DNA of 64,000 nucleotides. Source: Arthrobacter sp. U41. GTDB lineage: Bacteria > Actinomycetota > Actinomycetes > Actinomycetales > Micrococcaceae. A model generated the notes under the pieces. The model had not been told where the DNA came from. It saw only the letters and a program-made list of their open reading frames with translations, and did no database searches. Position numbers and translations under genes: made by a program. The stretch is from assembly GCF_007679325.1 (NCBI RefSeq), contig NZ_VEGI01000002.1, positions 434,001 to 498,000 on the forward strand, read 5' to 3'. Of the stretch, positions 17,264 to 27,644 are shown piece by piece; position 1 is the stretch's first letter, and the number at the start of each line of letters is the position of its first letter.

Positions 17264-18556
17264 CTACAGCGCGGCGATGGCTTCCCGCAGGACTGGAGCC
17301 AGCCGGCGGACCCCTTCGCGGATAATTTCCGGCGGGACGGCACTGAACGCCAGCCGGATCTTGTTGGAGGGCTCATCGGAATGGGTGAAGGCCGCGCCCG
17401 GAATGAAGACCACCCCGGCGTCGATGGCCTTCTTCAGCAAGGGGTAGGTGTCAACACCGTCGGGCAGGGTGACCCAGATGAAGAATCCACCTTCCGGCCG
17501 GGTCCAGCTCAGGCCCGGCGGCATGTACTCGTCGAGGGCCGCCAGCATCGCGTCGCACCGTTCCTTGTACAGCCCCCGGTAGGTCTCGATCTGGCCGCGC
17601 CAGTCGTAGTCGCGCAGATAGGCGGAGACCAGCATCTGGTTGAGGGTCGGCGGGCACAGGGTGACCGCTTCGGACGCGAGGTAATAACGGCGCTGCAGGT
17701 GCGCCGGGACCAGGGCCCAGCCGATCCGCAGGCCGGGAGCGAAGATCTTGGAGAAGGACCCCATGTAGATGACGTCGTCCGGGTTGGCGGCCCGCAGCGG
17801 CGTGAGCGGCTTGCCGTCAAACCGCAGTAGTCCGTAGGGATTGTCCTCCAGCACCAGAATATTCGCATTGCGGCATGTATCAACAACCTGCTGCCGCCGC
17901 TCCGCGGACAGGGTGACGCCGGAGGGGTTGTTGAAGCTGGGGATGGTGTACAGGAACTTGATGTTCTTGCCGGCCGTTTGCAGGGCGGCGATTTTTGCCT
18001 CAAGGAGGTCCGGAATAATGCCGTCACCGTCCATCGGCACGGTGGCGACCTCCACCTGGTAGGCCTCGAAGGTGTTGAGTGCGCCGACATAGGTGGGATC
18101 CTCCACCAGCACCACGTCGCCCGGGTTGCAGAAGACCTTGGTGGCGACATCCTGCGCCGACTGCGAACCCGCGGTGATCACCACGTTCTCCGGTTTGGCG
18201 TCCAGGATCCCTTCCGCGGCCATGACTTCGCAGATCTGGGTGCGGAGCTCCTCGGTGCCTTGGCCCCCGCCGTACTGCAGGGCGGTCATGCCCTGTTCCG
18301 CGATGATCTTCGCGGCTGTCTGGCCGAGCCGTTCCAGCGGCAGGGACTGGAGGTACGGGCTTCCGCCGGCCAGGGACACGAGGCCGGGGCGCAGCGAGAT
18401 GTCGAAGACATCGCGGACTGCCGATTGCTTGATATTTGCTGCGCGCTCCGAGAACAGATCCTCGTGGCGGTGGGCGGACGTAGCCGCACGTTCGATTGCG
18501 TCAATTGCCTCGGCCGGAAGTACTTCTGCGGCGGCATCAAGTGTTTCGTGGGTCAC
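17264..18556 (-). CDS. PLP-dependent aminotransferase, class I/II (2-aminoadipate type)
   Basis: 430-residue fold-type I aminotransferase of the LysN/ARO8-like group. It shows LQYGGGQGTEELRTQICEVM, NNPSGVTLSAERR, and the PLP-lysine motif GSFSKIFAPGLRIGW near residue 267. It probably transaminates branched-chain, aromatic or aminoadipate substrates. The GTG start follows GGGAGAT. A dyad ACAAC-CCTT-GTTGT (18569-18582) lies just upstream and may be a regulatory site. Confidence 0.88.
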   Translation of the reverse strand: MTHETLDAAAEVLPAEAIDAIERAATSAHRHEDLFSERAANIKQSAVRDVFDISLRPGLVSLAGGSPYLQSLPLERLGQTAAKIIAEQGMTALQYGGGQGTEELRTQICEVMAAEGILDAKPENVVITAGSQSAQDVATKVFCNPGDVVLVEDPTYVGALNTFEAYQVEVATVPMDGDGIIPDLLEAKIAALQTAGKNIKFLYTIPSFNNPSGVTLSAERRQQVVDTCRNANILVLEDNPYGLLRFDGKPLTPLRAANPDDVIYMGSFSKIFAPGLRIGWALVPAHLQRRYYLASEAVTLCPPTLNQMLVSAYLRDYDWRGQIETYRGLYKERCDAMLAALDEYMPPGLSWTRPEGGFFIWVTLPDGVDTYPLLKKAIDAGVVFIPGAAFTHSDEPSNKIRLAFSAVPPEIIREGVRRLAPVLREAIAAL

Positions 18557-18632
18557 ATCTCCCAGAATACAACCCTTGTTGTTGCATGGGAAACTTTTGT
18601 TTTCCCACCACCGCGGATTGGCTACGTAAACG

Positions 18633-18666
18633 GACAGCCGCCACGTGGATCCACGTGGCGGCTGTC
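18633..18666 (-). terminator. 34-bp perfect palindrome, terminator of the FMN reductase gene
   Basis: GACAGCCGCCACGTG, loop GATC, then the exact reverse complement (15-bp stem). It lies 26 bp past the stop of the upstream minus-strand gene. The T-run that follows is weak. Confidence 0.65.
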
Positions 18667-18692
18667 AGAAATCGGCGCGAAATCGCCGGGGC

Positions 18693-19256
18693 TTATGCCG
18701 CGGTGGCCGTGCGGGATTCTTCCAGCGCGTCGAAGACACCCTTGATCTGCTCCACGACCTCGGCGTCGTCCTTGGGGTGGACCTCGGCGAAGCGGACCAT
18801 GGAACCCGGGACGGCCAGCTTGACGTCCTCGAGGACGCGGGCGCCGGCGATGCCGACGGCCTTGCGGGCCTCGTCCTGGGCCCAGACTCCGCCGAACTGG
18901 CCGAAGGCGGTGCCGACGACGGCGGTCGGCTTGCCGTTCAGGGCGCCGGCGCCGAACGGGCGGGACAGCCAGTCGATGGCGTTCTTGAGCGAGGCGGGGA
19001 CCGTGCCGTTGTGCTCCGGAGTGACCAGGAGCAGGGTGTCGGCGTCATTCGCGGCGGCGCGCAGGGCGGCGGCGGCGGCCGGGACCCGGCCCTCGACGTC
19101 GATGTCCTCGTTGTAGAACGGGATGTTGCCGAGGCTGTCGTGGATGAGCACCTTAACCTGCTCCGGCGCGTTCAGCTGGATGGCCTCGGCCAGCTTCTGG
19201 TTGGTGGAATCGGCGCGCAGGCTGCCGACCAGGGTGAGTACGGTGTTCTTGGTCAT
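18693..19256 (-). CDS. NADPH-dependent FMN reductase family protein
   Basis: 187-residue flavodoxin-fold oxidoreductase. The N-terminal LVGSLRADSTNQKLAEAI forms the phosphate loop, and TPEHNGTVPASLKNAIDWLSR is the family signature; the usual TPEY tyrosine is His here. It likely reduces FMN or quinones/azo compounds with NAD(P)H. The start follows AAGGAG. It diverges from a TetR gene with a dyad between them, so it is likely the regulated target. Confidence 0.9.
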   Translation of the reverse strand: MTKNTVLTLVGSLRADSTNQKLAEAIQLNAPEQVKVLIHDSLGNIPFYNEDIDVEGRVPAAAAALRAAANDADTLLLVTPEHNGTVPASLKNAIDWLSRPFGAGALNGKPTAVVGTAFGQFGGVWAQDEARKAVGIAGARVLEDVKLAVPGSMVRFAEVHPKDDAEVVEQIKGVFDALEESRTATAA

Positions 19257-19333
19257 GTGAACTCCTTGGTATCGCGCCGCGGGTGATCCTGCGGCTGGCT
19301 GATCGTGGAGGCTTTGCCGGCCTTCACTGATCA

Positions 19334-19353
19334 AAACGGACTGCGGTCCGCTT
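19334..19353. promoter_or_regulatory. TetR-type operator between divergent genes
   Basis: The 20-bp dyad AAACGGACTG/CGGTCCGCTT matches its reverse complement at 16 of 20 positions; the inner CGGAC...GTCCG is perfect. Size and form fit TetR-family operators. It overlaps the expected -35 zone of the TetR gene and lies 78 bp upstream of the FMN reductase start. Confidence 0.6.
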
Positions 19354-19380
19354 CTATTCCCCGGGGCTAGACTGTGCGGT

Positions 19381-19977
19381 GTGAGCTCAATCCCAATGCG
19401 CCCGGGCCTGGAGCCAGAGCGCCGCGACGCCGCCCGGAACCGCGAGCTGCTCCTCCGTGCCGCCCGCGAACTTATTGAGGAGTGCGGGGCCGACGGCCTG
19501 ACCATGGGAACGCTGGCGCAGCGGGCCGGCGTGGGCAAGGGGACGGTGTTCCGGCGGTTCGGCAGCCGGGCCGGGCTCATGATGAGCCTTTTGAGCGACG
19601 CGGAGGCCCACTTCCAGGGGCGCTTTATGTTCGGTCCGCCCCCGCTCGGCCCCGGCGCGCCGCCGCTGGAGCGGCTTATTGCCTTTGGCGAGGAGCGGAT
19701 CACCTGGGTGCTGGAATTCGGCGAGCTGGCCCGGGCCGCGGACGTGTCGGCCTACAACCGGTTCGACGTGCCGGCGGCCGTGCTCTGGCACCGGCACCTG
19801 GAGATGCTGCTGCGGGAAGCGGGAGTCACCACGGATCCCTGGCTCATGGCCACGTCGCTAAGCGCCGTCCTGGAGCCGGAGCGGATCCTGCATGCCGTCC
19901 GCGTGCACCACGTAGCCCCGGAACGGCTCGCCGCGTCATGGCGCGAGCTCGTCTCGCGCGTAGTGCGCGGCGCCTAA
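19381..19977 (+). CDS. TetR-family repressor
   Basis: 198-residue TetR regulator. The helix-turn-helix spans about residues 15-62, with LTMGTLAQRAGVGKGTVFRRFGSR as recognition region, followed by a ligand-binding domain. The GTG start has TAGACT (19368-19373) 7 nt upstream and no Shine-Dalgarno, so a leaderless mRNA is likely. It probably represses the divergent flavin reductase in response to a redox-active or quinone-like compound (inference). Confidence 0.88.
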   Translation: MSSIPMRPGLEPERRDAARNRELLLRAARELIEECGADGLTMGTLAQRAGVGKGTVFRRFGSRAGLMMSLLSDAEAHFQGRFMFGPPPLGPGAPPLERLIAFGEERITWVLEFGELARAADVSAYNRFDVPAAVLWHRHLEMLLREAGVTTDPWLMATSLSAVLEPERILHAVRVHHVAPERLAASWRELVSRVVRGA

Positions 19978-20238
19978 GCAGGTGCGGATCGCCGGCTCGC
20001 GAGGATCAAATCAATTCACCTGAATTATTCATAACGATCTGATACCTGACTGCCGGAACGCCGGTCCGACGTCGCCTGATGGCGATATCGATGTGATAGT
20101 TTCCTCTGGAATGTGACCTGCAACATAGCCCCCCAGGGCCCGCCGAAAGGCCTGCAGGCGGCCAGATACCCGCTGGCCCAGATCCCGGATCGGCGGCGGT
20201 AATCCCCTGCCGGACGGGGACTACGGAAGGATCAGGTA
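19978..20238 (+). promoter_or_regulatory. Long leader/promoter region of the peptide ABC operon
   Basis: A 261-bp stretch without a convincing gene between the TetR stop and the leader ORF. It includes an unusually AT-rich block (about 20005-20050, TTCACCTGAATTATTC onward), an 8-bp palindrome CGATATCG near 20084-20091 followed by GTGATAGTTT, and a GC-rich segment before the ribosome site. A promoter is expected here, but no hexamer pair is decisive. Confidence 0.4.
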
Positions 20239-20325
20239 GTGAATCTTGTCAGCAATCCCGCGCGCGGCGAGGCTGTTTCAGCCGGCCCGGCGGGCACCGC
20301 ACAGGCACCGGCGATCCAGAACTAG
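20239..20325 (+). CDS. 28-codon leader ORF upstream of the peptide transporter
   Basis: GTG-started ORF encoding VNLVSNPARGEAVSAGPAGT and eight more residues, ending TAG 5 bp before the permease ATG. GGAAGG (20225-20230) sits 8 nt before the GTG, the best ribosome site in the area, whereas the permease start (CTAGTCCCC then ATG) has none. About 20 of 27 codons end in G or C, like a real gene. It may be a small protein or may serve translational coupling. Function unknown. Confidence 0.5.
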   Translation: MNLVSNPARGEAVSAGPAGTAQAPAIQN

Positions 20326-20330
20326 TCCCC

Positions 20331-21317
20331 ATGCTCCGATACCTCGCCAAGCGCGCCCTCACCTATGCCTTCATGATCTTCCTGACCACCACCGCCGGGT
20401 ACTTCCTGGCCGTGAACACCCTGCAGCCGGCGCTGCTGGAGCAGGAGCGGATCCCGCGGCCCACCCCCGAGCAGGTGGCCAACTCCTTCCGGCTCAAGGG
20501 CCTCGATCCGGAGCTCAGCCCGTGGGAACGCTACGTCGAGTGGCTCACGGCGATCGTCACCCGCTGGGACTGGGGGCGCAGCCCCAGCGGCGCGTTCATC
20601 AACGCCGAATTCGGCGATCGGGTCTGGATCTCCACCCGGCTGTTCCTGGCCTCCATCATCCTGACCCTCATCATCGGCATCGCCCTGGGCGTCTACACGG
20701 CGGCCCGGCAGTACAAAGCCTCGGACCGGGTCATCACCTCCTACAGCTACCTCGTCTATATCGTGCCCGCACCGATCGCCTACTTCCTGGTGCAGCTCGG
20801 AGCCATCAACATCAACGAGACGGTCGGAGAACGCATCTTCTTTGTCACCGGCATTTCCACGCCCGGGCTGGAGGGGGACGGCTGGGCGCAGTTCGTGGAC
20901 ATGCTGGCCCACTACGCGGTACCGACCTTCGCGATCACGATCGTGGGCTGGGGGGCCTACCAGATCGCCCAGCGCCAATACCTCCTGGACAACGTCAACG
21001 CCGACTTCGTCCGGACCGCGCGGGCCAAGGGACTCACCCGCAACCAGGCCATCAGCCGGCATGCCCTTCGCGTGTCCTTCATCCCCGTGGCACAAAGCAT
21101 CGCCTTCACGATCCCAGCCATCTTCGCCGGCGGATTCTTCGCTGAAAAGATCTTCGCCTGGCACGGCGTCGGCTCCTGGAGCATCGACGCGATCGCCCTG
21201 CAGGACGTCAACGCCGCGACGGCGACCCTCGCCTACGGCTCCGTAATCTTCGCGATCGGTGCGATCCTCGCGGACTTCGCCACCACGCTGGTCGACCCGA
21301 GAGTGCGGGTGCAGTAA
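20331..21317 (+). CDS. Peptide ABC transporter permease (DppB-type)
   Basis: 328-residue inner-membrane permease. The N-terminal helix LTYAFMIFLTTTAGYFLAVN is followed by a periplasmic domain and five further helices. The EAA-like loop toward the C-terminus reads VRTARAKGLTRNQAISRHAL, which contacts the ATPase. It is the first of two permeases and has no Shine-Dalgarno of its own, so reinitiation after the leader ORF is likely. The operon order is leader, B, C, fused D-F, then substrate-binding protein. Confidence 0.92.
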   Translation: MLRYLAKRALTYAFMIFLTTTAGYFLAVNTLQPALLEQERIPRPTPEQVANSFRLKGLDPELSPWERYVEWLTAIVTRWDWGRSPSGAFINAEFGDRVWISTRLFLASIILTLIIGIALGVYTAARQYKASDRVITSYSYLVYIVPAPIAYFLVQLGAININETVGERIFFVTGISTPGLEGDGWAQFVDMLAHYAVPTFAITIVGWGAYQIAQRQYLLDNVNADFVRTARAKGLTRNQAISRHALRVSFIPVAQSIAFTIPAIFAGGFFAEKIFAWHGVGSWSIDAIALQDVNAATATLAYGSVIFAIGAILADFATTLVDPRVRVQ

Positions 21318-21319
21318 CC

Positions 21320-22341
21320 ATGACAAACCTCAACACCATCGACCCGGCCGCCGTCGCCGGCGAAGCCAAGATCGAGAACAACGACGTCGTCATCGCCAAG
21401 TCGACGATCATCCTCCGCCGCTTCCTGCGCAACAAGACAGCCGTCGTCGGCCTCGTCATCTTCGCGGCGCTGACCCTGTTCTCCCTCATCGGCGGCTTCT
21501 TCTCCAGCTGGGACAAGGAGACGATCGACCCCTTCAGCATCGGCATGCCGCCGTCGGCCGAGCACCTGCTGGGCACCTCGCAGGCCGGCATTGACCTGTA
21601 CGCCCTCACTGTCGAGGGCGCCCGGGTCTCGATCCTGATCGGCCTCGTCGTCGGCCTCGTCTCCGTGCTGATCGCGGCGGTGTACGGCTGCACCATGGCC
21701 TACTTCGGCGGGAAGGTGGACAAGGTCATGCTGTTCATCCTCGAGGCCCTGATCATGATGCCGGCACTGCTGGTGGTGGCCGTGGCCACGAGCGGCGGCG
21801 GCAACGGCCTGCAGGAGAGCCTGCCCAGCTGGCTGCTGCTGATCATCGTCCTGCTGGTCTTCAGCTGGATGGGCACGGCCCGCCTCATCCGTTCGCTGTC
21901 GATGTCCCTGATGTCGCGCGACTTCGTCAAGGCGGCCCAGTACATGGGAATCCCGCCGCGGCGCATCGTCTGGCGGCACCTCGTCCCGAATATCGGCTCG
22001 CTCCTGGTCCTTGACATCACCCGCGGAGTCACCGGCGCGATCCTGGCCGAGGTTGCGTTCTCCTTCATCGGTATCGGCATCAAGGTCCCGGATGTGAGCC
22101 TGGGCGTGCTGATTGGCCAGGCCACGTCCCAGGTCTCCACGTTCCCGTGGATGTTCTGGGTGCCGCTGACCGTCATGTTCCTGCTCACCGGTTCGCTGGC
22201 CATGATGAACGACGGCCTGAGGGACGCGTTCGACCCCAGCTCCAGCTCCATCGGCAGCGCCGGGAAACGCGCCCGCGGCCAGGGGAGGACCGGCAGGAAC
22301 CAGAAGAACGCCAGGACTGGCAAGACACAGGAGAAGGCCTC

Positions 22342-22345
<4 letters not shown>
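21320..22345 (+). CDS. Peptide ABC transporter permease (DppC-type)
   Basis: 341-residue second permease. An N-terminal cytoplasmic segment precedes the family motif FLRNKTAVVGLVIFAAL (TM1) and five more helices. The coupling loop reads FVKAAQYMGIPPRRIVWRHLVPN. The C-terminal tail is a basic, Gln/Arg/Lys-rich extension (AGKRARGQGRTGRNQKNART) not usual for DppC. The gene begins 2 bp after the DppB stop and overlaps the ATPase start by 4 bp. Confidence 0.92.
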
Positions 22346-24621
<2,276 letters not shown>

Positions 24622-24674
24622 CGCACCAAACCGCACCTGCATCACAACTCGCACAAGGAATGAAGGGGATCATT

Positions 24675-26369
24675 ATGAAGAATCTGACCAGGATCGGCGG
24701 GGTGGCCGCCGTCGCGGCAGCACTCGCGCTGACCGGCTGCGGCGGAGGCGGCGCCACCACTTCCGCCGAGAGCGCCAAGGCTCAGGACGCCTCCGGCGAC
24801 ATCAACAAGCTCATCAGCGTCAACGCCAAGAAAGCCGATGAGCTGAAGCAGGGCGGCACCGTGACGCTGCCGGTCGGAAACATCGGCCCGGACTTCAACG
24901 GCTTCTCCAATGCGGGCAACTCCGCGGACAACACGGAACTGCACTACCCCATCGACGAAGCCGGCTACGTGGGCTGCTGGAAGCTCGACTTCGACGGCAG
25001 CACCAAGCTGAACACCAACTTCTGCGAAGACTTCCAGAGCGAGGTCAAAGACGGCAAGCAGACCATCACCATCAAGATCAACCCGAAGGCCGTATACAAC
25101 GATGGCACCCCCATCAACGCCGAGACCTTTGTGAACACCTGGACCATGCTCAACGGCAAGAACAAGGACATCGACATCGTGTCCTCCGGTGCCTACGAGT
25201 TCATCGACTCCGTGAAGGCCGGAAGCAGTGACAAGGAAGTCATCGCAACCACCACCCAGCCGGTCTACCCGCTGAGCGACATCTTCGGCGGCTTCATCCC
25301 ACAGGCAGTCAACACGCCGGAGCTCTTCAACACCGGTTTCTCCGGGGAGATGCACCCCGAGTGGATGGCCGGCCCGTTCAAGGTCGAAAAGTACGACTCC
25401 GCGGCCAAGACCGTCTCCATGGTTCCGAACGAGAAGTGGTGGGGCGAGAAGCCGGTCCTGGAAAAGGTGATCTTCCGCCAGCTCGAGGCAAGCGCCGAGA
25501 TCGCCGCCTTCAAGAACGGCGAAATCGACATGGCCGACGGCCGCACGCTGACCAAGTACAAGCAGCTTGAAGGCACCAAGAACTCCGAGGTCCGCCGCGG
25601 CCAGCGCCTATTCGCGGGCGGCCTGAACCTCAACGCCATGAAGGCCCCGTTGACTGACGTCGCGGTCCGCCAGGCGATCTTCACCGCCGTCGACCGTCCG
25701 GCCGTCCGCGCCGTGCGTTTCGGCGGGCTGAACTGGGAAGAGGAAAGCTCGGGATCGATGATGCTGATGCCGTTCTCCAAGTACTACCAGGACAACTACC
25801 CGGTCAAGGAAGCGGGCACGGACGCGGCCAAGAAGGTCCTGACCGACGCCGGCTACGCGCCGAACGCCAAGGGCACCATGGAGAAGGACGGCAAGGCCGT
25901 TTCCTTCAAGATCACGAACTTCGGTGACGACCCGACGTCCCTCGCCACCGTGCAGACCCTGCAGAAGCAGCTTCAGGCCGCCGGCATGGAGGTTGGCATC
26001 GATCAGCGCGGCGACGCGGACTTCGGCAAGGTCCTGGGCAGCCGCGACTTCCAGCTCACCATCAGCGGCTACACCGTCGGCGCGGATGCAACCGCGGGCG
26101 TGAAGCAGTTCTACGATTCCAAGACCAACGAGAACGAACTCGGCGACGCCGAACTGGACAAGGCCATCAAGGACCTCGCCTCCATCGAGGACGACACCGA
26201 GCGCAACAAGGCCGCCATGGAGGTCGAAAAGAAGCACATGGCCAAGTACTACTCCATGGGCGTCCTCATGAACGGCCCGCAGATCTACTTCGCCCGCACC
26301 GGCCTCGCCAACTACGGCGCGTCCCTGTTCCAGACTCCGGACTGGAGCGTCGTCGGCTGGCAGAAGTAA
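24675..26369 (+). CDS. Peptide ABC transporter substrate-binding lipoprotein (SBP family 5)
   Basis: 564-residue extracellular solute-binding protein of the OppA/DppA class. The signal peptide ends in lipobox LTGC with lipidated Cys22, followed by GGGGATTSAES. The mature part has family features: IKINPKAVYNDGTPINAETFVNTW, VEKYDSAAKTVSMVPNEKWWG and DVAVRQAIFTAVDR. The start follows AAGGGG; an in-frame ATG 12 nt earlier is less likely. It is last in the operon, just before a strong hairpin. Confidence 0.94.
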   Translation: MKNLTRIGGVAAVAAALALTGCGGGGATTSAESAKAQDASGDINKLISVNAKKADELKQGGTVTLPVGNIGPDFNGFSNAGNSADNTELHYPIDEAGYVGCWKLDFDGSTKLNTNFCEDFQSEVKDGKQTITIKINPKAVYNDGTPINAETFVNTWTMLNGKNKDIDIVSSGAYEFIDSVKAGSSDKEVIATTTQPVYPLSDIFGGFIPQAVNTPELFNTGFSGEMHPEWMAGPFKVEKYDSAAKTVSMVPNEKWWGEKPVLEKVIFRQLEASAEIAAFKNGEIDMADGRTLTKYKQLEGTKNSEVRRGQRLFAGGLNLNAMKAPLTDVAVRQAIFTAVDRPAVRAVRFGGLNWEEESSGSMMLMPFSKYYQDNYPVKEAGTDAAKKVLTDAGYAPNAKGTMEKDGKAVSFKITNFGDDPTSLATVQTLQKQLQAAGMEVGIDQRGDADFGKVLGSRDFQLTISGYTVGADATAGVKQFYDSKTNENELGDAELDKAIKDLASIEDDTERNKAAMEVEKKHMAKYYSMGVLMNGPQIYFARTGLANYGASLFQTPDWSVVGWQK

Positions 26370-26375
26370 CCCCTC

Positions 26376-26469
26376 CGACGCTCCCTCACCTTTAGCAGCT
26401 TTTCGGGCGACGCTCCCTCACCTTGAGGGGGCGTCGCCTGTTTTGTTGCGAGATCTGAGGGAGCGTCGG
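26376..26469. repeat. Nested inverted-repeat element after the peptide operon
   Basis: CCGACGCTCCCTCA (26376-26389) is exactly complementary to TGAGGGAGCGTCGG (26456-26469), and a third copy of the motif (GCGACGCTCCCTCA, 26407-26420) starts the terminator hairpin inside. Three copies of one 14-bp motif in 94 bp, in both orientations, resemble a REP/BIME-type dispersed palindromic element. Only the sequence is seen; the wider genomic copy number is unknown. Confidence 0.65.
26407..26447 (+). terminator. Intrinsic terminator of the peptide ABC operon
   Basis: Stem GCGACGCTCCCTCA with TGAGGGGGCGTCGC (13 of 14 pairs), loop CCT, followed by CTGTTTTGTT. It lies 37 bp past the substrate-binding protein stop. 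Confidence 0.8.
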
Positions 26470-26496
26470 TTGGGCGCGCGGGGGTAGCGTGGGACC

Positions 26497-27552
26497 ATGA
26501 CAACAGACTCCAACCGGCCCATCCGCACGTCCGTCGCCGGCTTTGGCCTCTCGGGCAGCGTCTTCCACGCCCCGCTGCTCGCCGCCGACCCCGCCTTCTC
26601 CCTGGAGATGATCTCCACGTCCGACGCCGGCCGGCAGTCCGCCGCGTCCGCCCGGTATCCCGGCGCCCGGATTGTGGACACCCCGGCGGACATCCTGGAG
26701 CGCGCCGATGAGCTGGACCTGCTGGTCCTGGGCACCCCACCGGCCACGCACTACCCGCTCGCGAAGGCCGCGCTGGAAGCCGGGCTGGACGTCGTCGTCG
26801 ACAAGCCGTTTACGGTGCGCAGCGCCGAAGGCGAGGAGCTCATCCGGCTTGCGGAGCGGCTGGGCCGCGTCCTCACCGTCTTCCAGAACCGGCGCTGGGA
26901 CGGCGACTACCTCACCGTCCGCGGGCTGCTGGACAGCGGTGCCCTGGGCGGCGTCACACGGTTTGAATCCCGCTTTGAACGTTGGTCCCCGACGGTCGCC
27001 AAGGCCTGGAAAGCGGAAGCGACTGCGGACGACGGCGGCGGGGTGCTGTTCGACCTCGGGACCCACCTGCTGGACCAGGCCGTGCAGCTCTTCGGCCCCG
27101 CCACGGTCACTCACGCGGAACTCGCTGCGCGCCGGGCAGGGGAGAAGACCGACGACGACGTGTTCCTGGCCCTGCGGCACGATTCCGGCGTGACGACCCA
27201 CCTGTGGATGAACATGCTCTGCGCCCAGCAGGGCCCGCGCTTCCGGCTGCTGGGCAGCGACGGCGCCTTCACCAAGCACGGCGTCGACCCGCAGGAGCCC
27301 TTTATCGTCGCCGGCGGCAGCCCGCTGGATCCGGACTACGGGGTGGAGGACCGGGACTGGGCCGGGCTGCTGGGCCGCGACGGGCACCTGGACCGGCTGC
27401 CCACCGAGCGTGGCGCCTACCCGGAGTTCTACCGGATCCTCGCGGAGAAGATCAACGGCGGCGGGGCGGCGTCGGCACTGCCGGTCCCGGTGGACCCGAA
27501 GGACGCGGTCGAGGTTCTCAAGCTCATCGAACAGGCCCGCGCACTGGCTTAA
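26497..27552 (+). CDS. Gfo/Idh/MocA-family oxidoreductase
   Basis: 351-residue NAD(P)-dependent sugar- or polyol-type dehydrogenase. The Rossmann N-terminus reads VAGFGLSGSVFHAPLLAADP, and the conserved catalytic EKP-like motif is VVVDKPFTV near 100; the C-terminal domain includes DDGGGVLFDLGTHLLDQAV, the family's metal/substrate region. Substrate unknown. TAGCGT (26485-26490) is 6 nt before the ATG, suggesting leaderless transcription starting right after the repeat element. Confidence 0.9.
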   Translation: MTTDSNRPIRTSVAGFGLSGSVFHAPLLAADPAFSLEMISTSDAGRQSAASARYPGARIVDTPADILERADELDLLVLGTPPATHYPLAKAALEAGLDVVVDKPFTVRSAEGEELIRLAERLGRVLTVFQNRRWDGDYLTVRGLLDSGALGGVTRFESRFERWSPTVAKAWKAEATADDGGGVLFDLGTHLLDQAVQLFGPATVTHAELAARRAGEKTDDDVFLALRHDSGVTTHLWMNMLCAQQGPRFRLLGSDGAFTKHGVDPQEPFIVAGGSPLDPDYGVEDRDWAGLLGRDGHLDRLPTERGAYPEFYRILAEKINGGGAASALPVPVDPKDAVEVLKLIEQARALA

Positions 27553-27574
27553 CGCGGGCTTAAACAGCAAACGA

Positions 27575-27624
27575 CTGCTCCGTAGACGCCGTTCTGAGGA
27601 CTCAGAAGGGCATCTACGGAGCAG
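27575..27624. terminator. 50-bp hairpin between convergent genes
   Basis: The 24-nt left arm (27575-27598, starting CTGCTCCGTAGACGCC) pairs with the right arm (27601-27624, ending ATCTACGGAGCAG) at 22 of 24 positions, with loop GA. It separates the oxidoreductase and ald stops, so it can end both transcripts. It is longer than a normal terminator and may be a mobile or repetitive palindrome. Confidence 0.65.
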
Positions 27625-27644
27625 CCGACGCTAACTCCGGGGTG

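Noticed and set aside
20239..20325. Leader ORF as an N-terminal part of the permease
   Set aside because: It is in a different frame from the permease and ends with a stop codon before it.
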